Source: an uncultured Granulosicoccaceae bacterium
GTDB taxonomy: Bacteria > Pseudomonadota > Gammaproteobacteria > Granulosicoccales > Granulosicoccaceae
Direction of reading: 5' to 3'
Length of the DNA stretch: 39,302 nucleotides
Assembly: GCA_937958675.1 (NCBI GenBank)
Contig: CALGND010000124.1
Span: forward strand, 1 to 39,302
Part shown: in pieces, positions 33,180 to 39,302 of the stretch
How the letters are laid out: each line of letters starts with the position of its first letter
Numbering within the stretch: position 1 is the first letter of the stretch
Program-made: the position numbers and the translations under genes
Notes under the pieces: generated by a model
Database searches by the model: none
Seen by the model: the letters and a program-made list of their open reading frames with translations, nothing else
Told to the model about the DNA's origin: nothing

Positions 33180-34088
33180 ATGGATACTAATGGAATTCGG
33201 CTGTTCGTCATGGCTGCAGAGATGCTCAACATCAGTGCAGCGGGTCGGCAATTAGGCCTTGCCCCTGCTGTGGCCAGTGCGCGCCTAGCCAAGTTGGAAA
33301 AGAGGATGGGTGCCGATTTACTCCATCGTTCGACAAGGCAGGTGTCATTGTCACTAGAGGGCGAAGAGTTTCTACCGTATGCTCGTGAAATTCTGGCCCA
33401 GGAGGATGCAGCACTTGCAGCACTGGGGCATGGCAGTAACGAAATAAAGGGAACGCTGAGATTTGCCGCGTCCAGTACCTTCGTTCAACTTTACTTAACA
33501 CCCATCCTGCCTTTGTTTCTAGAGCAATATCCTGGTATCAACCTCGAGCTTAAACTCTCTGATACTCAGATCGATTTAATCGATGGAGGCTTTGACTTAG
33601 CACTGCGTAACTACGCCGCGAAAGACAGTTCGTTGATTGGCAGAAAAATCGCAAACGACACACGTATACTTTGTGCGTCCCCTGAGTATCTAAAAATTCA
33701 CGGTACCCCTCAAGAACCACGCGAACTCGCCTCTCATCAACTAATGGTTTTTACCAGTGCTACTCCCAGACAACTGACCTCTGCCACAGGTGCAGACTCA
33801 TGCACATTCCCACCACCAAATAGCAAGCCGCGTGTTACCTGTGACGATGGCTTGAGCATACGTCTAGCTGCAAAAGGCGGAGTAGGTATTTGTATGAGTT
33901 CGATGTGGAATATTCATAGTGATTTGAATGAAGGGTCGCTTGTACGAGTACTTTCAGACTATGAAGTGAATGATGGGTCAGCGATTTGGCTTGTTTACCC
34001 TAAATCAAATGTGCTGACAGCGAAGGTGCGTGTGTTTATCGATTTTTTATTGGAGCAGATTGGGACGCCACCGGTATGGGAACATTGA
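33180..34088 (+). CDS. LysR-family transcriptional regulator
   Basis: 302 residues from ATG 33180 (MDTNGIRLFVMAAEML); the frame is open for 33 further codons upstream but that part is not LysR-like and would run through the palindrome. The winged HTH spans about 1-60 (ISAAGRQLGLAPAVASARLAKLEK), and the effector domain follows with DLALRNYAAKDSSLIGRKI. This is the AaeR/DsdC-like subgroup with a short N-terminus. It probably controls the divergent oxidative cluster and itself through the palindrome at 33102-33127. Confidence 0.9.
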   Translation: MDTNGIRLFVMAAEMLNISAAGRQLGLAPAVASARLAKLEKRMGADLLHRSTRQVSLSLEGEEFLPYAREILAQEDAALAALGHGSNEIKGTLRFAASSTFVQLYLTPILPLFLEQYPGINLELKLSDTQIDLIDGGFDLALRNYAAKDSSLIGRKIANDTRILCASPEYLKIHGTPQEPRELASHQLMVFTSATPRQLTSATGADSCTFPPPNSKPRVTCDDGLSIRLAAKGGVGICMSSMWNIHSDLNEGSLVRVLSDYEVNDGSAIWLVYPKSNVLTAKVRVFIDFLLEQIGTPPVWEH

Positions 34089-34219
34089 ATACAAGAGTAA
34101 TAACGCTTGACGGGATAAAAGCCTCGTGAGTATCTGAGCACTGTTTCTTCAAATCGAAAAAAGGATTCGTCCGTAGTCCGCTAATTAGTGCGTTCGGTCG
34201 TTGATAGCGCGATGAAGGT

Positions 34220-35104
34220 TTACTGTTGATAGTGTTCAATCAGATGATCAATAAAAGCTCGTATACGAGCGGTGAGATGCCTGCTGTGTGGGTAGATTGC
34301 ATAGAGTGCAAACTCGGTCGCCTCTATATCCTCGAATAGTAATTCTAATTTACCAGTACGTAAAAATGGTTCGACTGCGTAAAGCGGGCATCGACCAATA
34401 CCTAATCCATTCGCCGCAAGGTGTGCAATAGCTCGCGGTGAATTTGCTTTGGATGATCCGTTCACTCGAAAGGATGTCACTTTGTTATTGATTTTGAATT
34501 CCCAACTCTCGTTGTCTTTTGGAGTTTGTAGCAGAAGACAGTTGTGTGTTGATAGCGCTTTGGGGTGCTCAGGCTTGCCGTGTTCCTTAAGGTACTTCGG
34601 AGATGCACAAATCACCACTCTCATGTTCATTAGTCGTCGGGCAATTAAGCTTGAGTCCTCTAATTTGCCAAACCGAATGGCAAGATCAAACCCTTCTTCA
34701 ACCACAGCTACAAGATGATCAGATAGTTGTAAATCGAAGTTCACTTTCGGGTGGTTGAGTTGAAAGGGCGCTATTGCCTCAACTAATTGACTACTGCCAA
34801 ACCCTGTGGGAGCTGTTAGTCGAATTGGCCCAGCGAGTTCAGCGTGCTGTGATTGGACTAAACCCTCCAACTCATCGAATTGATCCAGTAGTGGTATGCA
34901 TCGTTCGTAGTAGGAGCGACCGGTCTCTGTTAGCGTGACGCTGCGAGTAGTTCGGTTGAATAGTTGGACGCCAAGTTTACTCTCCAGCTGTCCAATGTAC
35001 TTACTGGCCATCTTTGTGCTGATACCCACTCGATTTGCGCCCTGGGTGAACGAGAGTTCCGCGGCCACCGCAACGAACGTGCGCATGCCAACAATAGTAT
35101 CCAT
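34220..35104 (-). CDS. LysR-family transcriptional regulator
   Basis: 294 residues starting MDTIVGMRTFVAVAAELSF. The HTH lies at about 15-35 (QGANRVGISTKMASKYIGQLE) and LFNRTTRSVTLTETG is the wing and linker; the effector domain contains RLTAPTGFG and FDLAIRFGKLEDSSLI. It diverges from the glutathione transferase gene, its most likely target, with 143 bp between the starts. It is tail-to-tail with the other LysR gene, and the two share only general family similarity. Confidence 0.92.
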   Translation of the reverse strand: MDTIVGMRTFVAVAAELSFTQGANRVGISTKMASKYIGQLESKLGVQLFNRTTRSVTLTETGRSYYERCIPLLDQFDELEGLVQSQHAELAGPIRLTAPTGFGSSQLVEAIAPFQLNHPKVNFDLQLSDHLVAVVEEGFDLAIRFGKLEDSSLIARRLMNMRVVICASPKYLKEHGKPEHPKALSTHNCLLLQTPKDNESWEFKINNKVTSFRVNGSSKANSPRAIAHLAANGLGIGRCPLYAVEPFLRTGKLELLFEDIEATEFALYAIYPHSRHLTARIRAFIDHLIEHYQQ

Positions 35105-35247
35105 CGTTTTACTCGTTTCTCACCATTATTATCCTCATTATATACATAGATATTCGCAAAATAGGTATATTGTCCTTTATTCGGCCACTATATATCATCC
35201 CTCAGTAGAAACAAAACGATCCGCTTCAAAACTGAGAAATGAATTTT
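35105..35247. promoter_or_regulatory. Divergent promoter region between LysR and GST
   Basis: An AT-rich stretch with a TATAAT on the minus strand (35142-35137), about 33 nt before the LysR start. A long-range inverted pair, ATCGTTTT at 35103-35110 and AAAACGAT at 35213-35220, borders the region, with GTTTCT/AGAAAC beside it. No compact palindrome comparable to 33102-33127 is visible. Confidence 0.4.
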
Positions 35248-35874
35248 ATGAGTAATGCAATCCGAATACATAGCTTTGAAAAATCTGGGCACGCTCACCG
35301 AATAAGACTGTTCGCAAGCCTTGCTGGCATTGCCCACACTGTTGTCGATGTAGATCTTCCTGGCGGTGAGCACAAGCATGCGCCTTTTCTTGCACTGAAC
35401 CCTGTGGGGCAGGTTCCGGTTATTGAAGACGGCGATGTTGTCATCAGTGATTCGAACGCTATTCTGGTTTATCTTGCGCGCAAATATGCGCCTTCTTACA
35501 TCCCACATGATCCTGCTGACGAAGCACGGGTACAACAATTTCTGACACTAGCAGCAGGCGAGGTTGCCTTTGGCCCTGCAGCTGCGCGCTTGATTACTGT
35601 TTTTGGCGCGTCGCTCGACCCGGATGTTTGTCAAGCCATCGCCGACAAAGTACTCCCTAAATTTGAGGCGCACCTGCAAGCACGAGAGTTTTTGGTCGGT
35701 GGTTCGGTAACGATTGCCGATGTGGCTAACTACAGTTATATAGCCCATGCACCTGAAGGTGGTGTTTCATTGGAGAATTACCCAAACATTCTTCGTTGGT
35801 TGAGTAACATCGAAGCACTACCGGGTTTTGTACCCATGCCAGCGACTGCAGCAGGTCTAGTCGCCTCAGTTTGA
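35248..35874 (+). CDS. Glutathione S-transferase family protein
   Basis: 208 residues from ATG 35248, which has GAGAA about 10 nt upstream; another ATG at 35239 is too close to that site. The N-terminal thioredoxin-like GST domain shows SFEKSGHAHRIRLFASLAG, the substrate-binding LNPVGQVPVIED with the cis-Pro, and SDSNAILVYLA with the glutathione-contacting Ser. The all-helical C-terminal domain has FLVGGSVTIADVANYS, the family's folding motif. It conjugates or reduces electrophiles with glutathione. It is followed 93 bp later by the flavoprotein fusion, probably one transcription unit controlled by the divergent LysR. Confidence 0.93.
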   Translation: MSNAIRIHSFEKSGHAHRIRLFASLAGIAHTVVDVDLPGGEHKHAPFLALNPVGQVPVIEDGDVVISDSNAILVYLARKYAPSYIPHDPADEARVQQFLTLAAGEVAFGPAAARLITVFGASLDPDVCQAIADKVLPKFEAHLQAREFLVGGSVTIADVANYSYIAHAPEGGVSLENYPNILRWLSNIEALPGFVPMPATAAGLVASV

Positions 35875-35967
35875 GTGCAGCTTACTGCTGATCATCAAAG
35901 GCTGTATCGAAGCAGTTGAAATCGGCAAGATCTACGTTGTAATTAAAATAGGTAAGTGAGGAATAAG

Positions 35968-37680
35968 GTGCGAAATACTTCGAATAAATCTATCTACCAT
36001 GCTGGTGAATTAGCTGCTCAAGACAAGGCAGGTACACGAGGTGCCGCCGCCGAACTTGCGGTAGCTAAGTCGCACTCACTTAATTTCTCATCAAACCATG
36101 ATGCGTTTCTGGCAAACCAGACATTTGCTGTACTAACCAGTGTAGAGTCAGTTACTGGAAGTGTCTGGGTTACCCCATTGTTTGGAAAAGCCGGGGATCT
36201 AAAGGCGATTACTGAAAATGAGATTATCATTTCCAGAAACTGCATCCCAGTTGGTGACGTTATCAACAAAACCCAAGCAGGTACTCCTTTGTCATTACTG
36301 GGTATCGATCTAGAGAAACGATCTAGGCATAGAATCAATGGCGTGGCGATAGCATCACAAGATGGTTTAGTGAGCAATATTAATTTCGGAGTCAGAGAAT
36401 ACTCTCCCAACTGCCCGAAATATATTAATCGCCGAAAATTTATTCGTAACAGCAATGATGCCGATCCTATAAACGCCACTGCGATTCGCGAGGAACGAAC
36501 CAGTCTGTCTGGATCCGATCAGGCATTCGTTGCTGCCGTTGATACTTTATGGATTGGAAGTCATGCACCGGGCGTTGGGGCTGATACCAATCATCGTGGC
36601 GGCCAGCCAGGTTTCATCCGGGTGACTTCACCATCCTCTATTGAGTGGCCAGAGTACAGAGGTAATGGCATGTTTTTTACCTCAGGTAATCTTGAGGTGA
36701 ACGATAAAGCGGGCGTTACCTTAGTTGATTTTGAAACAGGTAGCATAATTCAGATGACCGGCAGGGCAATGGTGGATTGGCAACACGACGGCAGTTACGA
36801 GGGTGCCGCTCGTGTGATGAAGTTTCGAATAGAACGACTGGTTCGAATTGATCAAGTCACGACGCATAGATGGAAACGGCTGGACTACTCTCCTTATAAC
36901 CCTAGCATCGCTGGAGCAGAGAGTTCAGGTGGTAGCACTGCCAGTGGGTTTCCAACTGTCGTTACCTTGGCTAAAGTTGTTGAAGAATCTGCAATGGTGA
37001 AAACATTCCGTTTTGTTGCTACGCGTCCGATTCAGTTCCTGCCTGGCCAGTACGCTACATTTGAATTTGTAGATATACCCGGCGGATCAAAATCAGAAAT
37101 ACGTACTTGGACCTTGTCTGAAACGCCTAACAGTATAAAAGGGGACAACACGCTTGATATTACAGTTAAACGAGTGCCGAACGGACTGATCACCAACTGG
37201 CTACATGATCAGGCTGATGTTGGTCTGGAAATTAAATTGAAAGGTGTGCAAGGGGATATGACGCCAGTACAGCTGGGTTTACAATCCGCTGAAGCCACAG
37301 TGCCTGATCATCTTCTTTTGTTGAGTGGCGGCATTGGCATTACTCCCAATATGGCTATAGTGCGAGGGCTAGGAGCATTTGAATTGCAAGATCAAACCAA
37401 CATTACGATGATTCACGTCGAACGACACGAAGCTGATCTATTGTTTCAAAATGAGATCGCTCGCCGCGTGCGAAACTACCCGAACTTTAAGTATACGAAT
37501 ATTATTACCAGCCAAGAAGCTCGACTATCAAAAGACAAATTAGCGACGTTGGTTGACGACGCATCACTACAACACGCCTATATTTGTGGGCCGACGCTTT
37601 TTATGGCGGATATGACTGAACATCTGGTAGCGCTTGGTGTGCCACCAGAAAATATCATTACCGAGAGCTTTGAGTTTTGA
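35968..37680 (+). CDS. PNPOx-like FMN domain fused to ferredoxin-reductase-like FAD/NAD(P)H domains
   Basis: About 570 residues from GTG 35968, which has GAGGA at the right distance; GTG 35956 is in frame but overlaps that site. The N-terminal ~310 residues contain a split-barrel PNPOx-like FMN module (SIYHAGELAAQ, FLANQTFAVL, GKAGDLKAI, IDLEKRSRHRINGVA, GQPGFIRV). The C-terminal ~240 residues are a ferredoxin-NADP-reductase-like FAD module (PGQYATFEFV, RTWTLSETPN, LLSGGIGITPNMAI, YICGPTLFMADM). The canonical RxY(S/T) flavin motif reads RTWT. No plant-type 2Fe-2S domain is present. It likely transfers electrons from NAD(P)H to the FMN module to reduce an unknown substrate. It is downstream of the GST gene. 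Confidence 0.85.
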   Translation: MRNTSNKSIYHAGELAAQDKAGTRGAAAELAVAKSHSLNFSSNHDAFLANQTFAVLTSVESVTGSVWVTPLFGKAGDLKAITENEIIISRNCIPVGDVINKTQAGTPLSLLGIDLEKRSRHRINGVAIASQDGLVSNINFGVREYSPNCPKYINRRKFIRNSNDADPINATAIREERTSLSGSDQAFVAAVDTLWIGSHAPGVGADTNHRGGQPGFIRVTSPSSIEWPEYRGNGMFFTSGNLEVNDKAGVTLVDFETGSIIQMTGRAMVDWQHDGSYEGAARVMKFRIERLVRIDQVTTHRWKRLDYSPYNPSIAGAESSGGSTASGFPTVVTLAKVVEESAMVKTFRFVATRPIQFLPGQYATFEFVDIPGGSKSEIRTWTLSETPNSIKGDNTLDITVKRVPNGLITNWLHDQADVGLEIKLKGVQGDMTPVQLGLQSAEATVPDHLLLLSGGIGITPNMAIVRGLGAFELQDQTNITMIHVERHEADLLFQNEIARRVRNYPNFKYTNIITSQEARLSKDKLATLVDDASLQHAYICGPTLFMADMTEHLVALGVPPENIITESFEF

Positions 37681-37844
37681 TCTAAGAATGCAAATCTTGT
37701 ACACCGGCAGAGTTTGGTCTAACTAACGTTATCGTTCCGGTACAGGATTCTATCTACGCCGATGATATTTGTTTCTCTGCCTTGCTAAGCGTCCACGCAT
37801 GAAATTGTTGATCCATTGATTTGCTTAGAGCCTTAGCTACCACG

Positions 37845-39302
37845 TTATGCAACACGGTCAGATTGAGGGCTTTCATCCATCTGCGCGGTGAGCTGGTGAT
37901 TCAATCGTTCAGCAAGCTCAGCGCGTACTTTTAAGTGGTCCGGGTTGTCCCACAAGTTATTGGTTTCGTCTGGATCATTAATAAGATCATATAATTCTCC
38001 CCAATCTTGATCCAGGTACATCGTGTAACGCCATTGCTGTGTGACTAGCGCTCTGACTCTAGCGGGTTTTTCGAACCCTAGGCGTATCCCTCCATCGTTG
38101 TATTCAATGAGCAGCTCATCTCGGACACCAACACCACCATCCAGTATTGTTTTAAAACTCTTTCCTTGATTGCCATTAAAGGGGTCGATACCGGCTCGAT
38201 CTAAGATGCTCGTGGCAATATCCACCGTCGACGCAAGCTCGGCTGACACTCTAGAGGTGCGACTTTTTGGATCAGACCAGATGAATGGCACTCGTGTGAT
38301 ACTTTTAAAAGGCAACGCGCCCTTTAGCAGCATATTAAAATCACCTAGATAGTCTCCGTGGTCGGAGTTATAGCAAATCACCGTGTTGTCATAATGACCA
38401 CTCTGCTTTAGCGCTGCGACGATATCGCCAACCGCGTCATCTACAAATGCCATCATCCCAGCCGTCAGTGCCTTTGCCTCTTTAAGTTGTTGGTCGCCGA
38501 GCATGGTTGCAGTTTGTGGAGTAGTCTGACCACCATCGCTTTGCCAATTATTATGCAGCCACTGCATCGGGGCAGTTGGGTTTTTATGTGCTTCATACGG
38601 TAGCGGCAAATCAAACTCATCAGGCGAATACATGTCCCAGTATTTACCCGGTGGGTTAAACGGGTGGTGCGGGTCTGGGAAGGATACAAAAGCAAAAAAA
38701 GGCTCGTCTTGATTAGCTCGAGAGTTTAAGTAGTCGACAGCGCTATTTCGCACATAGGCTGTCGGGTAAAGTTCTTCTGGTATCGGTGTGCGGTATGCTT
38801 GTGGGCATGAGTAGTTATGTGGCAGTTGGTTTTTGTCATCATGTAGTGCTTGCCAATCATCGGCATTTTCACGAAACCATTGATGATAATGCCCGCCGCA
38901 ACGATCACCATGAACAGTCACCATATCCACGTGTTGATATCCGTAATAGGGTGTTTTAATTTCATATCGACGATCTGCTCGGTATTGCTCAGGTTCTTCA
39001 TTGGCATAGTCGCCATAGTCGGGCTTCCATGCTTCCATCGCCTGTGCACTGTTAGGGCGGCCAATGGGGGGTATGCCTGTAAAGGGTTGGATATGACTTT
39101 TACCTATGGCCGCGGTGTGATACCCAGCGTTACCAAGTAAATCAACAAACGTATTGGCAGAAAGGGGTAGTCGGCAACCGTTATAGCGTAGGCCGTGCAC
39201 TGATGGGTAACGACCGGTTAATAAGGAGGCACGGTTGGGCATGCAAACAGGAGAGGCAACATGAAAATTATCGAATCGCATGCCCTGCGCAGCAATTGCA
39301 TC
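37845..39302 (-). CDS. Type I sulfatase (formylglycine-dependent), N-terminus beyond window
   Basis: The frame runs through ATG 39281 to the window edge: the seven codons upstream read DAIAAQG, which continues the sulfatase N-terminus. The true start is therefore outside. 485 residues are visible. VCMPNRASLLTGRYP carries the CxPxR motif, whose Cys is converted to formylglycine by an anaerobic-independent FGE or similar. AIGKSHI and NSDHGDYLGDF are further metal or substrate-site motifs, and DPHHPFNPPGKYWDMYSPD is a family block. It hydrolyses sulfate esters; choline-, aryl- or glycan-sulfate specificity cannot be read. A sulfatase on a window rich in sugar-uptake genes suggests use of marine sulfated carbohydrates, by inference. 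Confidence 0.92.
   Translation of the reverse strand, partial: DAIAAQGMRFDNFHVASPVCMPNRASLLTGRYPSVHGLRYNGCRLPLSANTFVDLLGNAGYHTAAIGKSHIQPFTGIPPIGRPNSAQAMEAWKPDYGDYANEEPEQYRADRRYEIKTPYYGYQHVDMVTVHGDRCGGHYHQWFRENADDWQALHDDKNQLPHNYSCPQAYRTPIPEELYPTAYVRNSAVDYLNSRANQDEPFFAFVSFPDPHHPFNPPGKYWDMYSPDEFDLPLPYEAHKNPTAPMQWLHNNWQSDGGQTTPQTATMLGDQQLKEAKALTAGMMAFVDDAVGDIVAALKQSGHYDNTVICYNSDHGDYLGDFNMLLKGALPFKSITRVPFIWSDPKSRTSRVSAELASTVDIATSILDRAGIDPFNGNQGKSFKTILDGGVGVRDELLIEYNDGGIRLGFEKPARVRALVTQQWRYTMYLDQDWGELYDLINDPDETNNLWDNPDHLKVRAELAERLNHQLTAQMDESPQSDRVA

Overview
The window looks like a chromosomal segment of a marine-type gammaproteobacterium. The evidence is moderate GC (mid-40s % by eye), mostly Shine-Dalgarno-led genes, a HAMP-GGDEF-EAL signalling protein, a gammaproteobacterial-style membrane-anchored glutaredoxin, a MOSC protein and a sulfatase. 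A more precise taxon cannot be given from the sequence alone. There are no rRNA or tRNA genes, no insertion sequences, no prophage and no CRISPR array.

Region 1 (1-9.5 kb) holds ordinary genes: the 5' end of an aldo/keto reductase cut by the window edge, a small outer-membrane-type protein, a tiny DUF2256 zinc protein next to a cryptochrome/photolyase-family protein, a c-di-GMP turnover enzyme, a glutaredoxin, a secreted RCC1/Fn3 protein, an aldose-1-epimerase-like protein, and a coupled DCC-thioredoxin/DUF3429 pair. Region 2 (9.6-17.6 kb) opens with an overlapping gene pair that resembles cysteine dioxygenase plus cysteine-sulfinate/glutamate decarboxylase, a plausible hypotaurine-forming module. 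It continues with a leucine-rich-repeat protein, a second secreted Fn3 protein, a PLP aminotransferase, a non-canonical SDR and a MOSC protein.

Region 3 (17.7-29 kb) is the dominant feature: a roughly 11-kb carbohydrate/polyol uptake and catabolism operon. In order it encodes a binding protein, two permeases, a 64-aa membrane protein, two different ABC ATPases, a DhaK-DhaL kinase fusion, a LacI regulator, a TIM-barrel isomerase/epimerase, a Gfo/Idh/MocA dehydrogenase and an unrecognised 141-aa protein. Five consecutive gene junctions overlap by 1-8 nt. A large inverted repeat made of two TTGA-GTAC-TCAA-like half-elements lies upstream and is the likely LacI-type operator. The substrate is unknown; enzyme composition suggests a sugar or polyol that is oxidised, isomerised and phosphorylated to a ketose/triose-type phosphate.

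Region 4 (29-39.3 kb) contains a periplasmic ankyrin protein and a collapsed class-III aminotransferase pseudogene. It also holds an oxidative three-gene cluster (CmcJ/NvfI-like, SDR, 2OG-Fe(II) oxygenase) divergent from a LysR regulator, with a perfect AT-rich palindrome exactly midway between the two start codons. A second LysR follows, divergent from a glutathione transferase and a PNPOx-like/ferredoxin-reductase-like fusion flavoprotein. The window ends in a sulfatase whose N-terminus runs off the edge.
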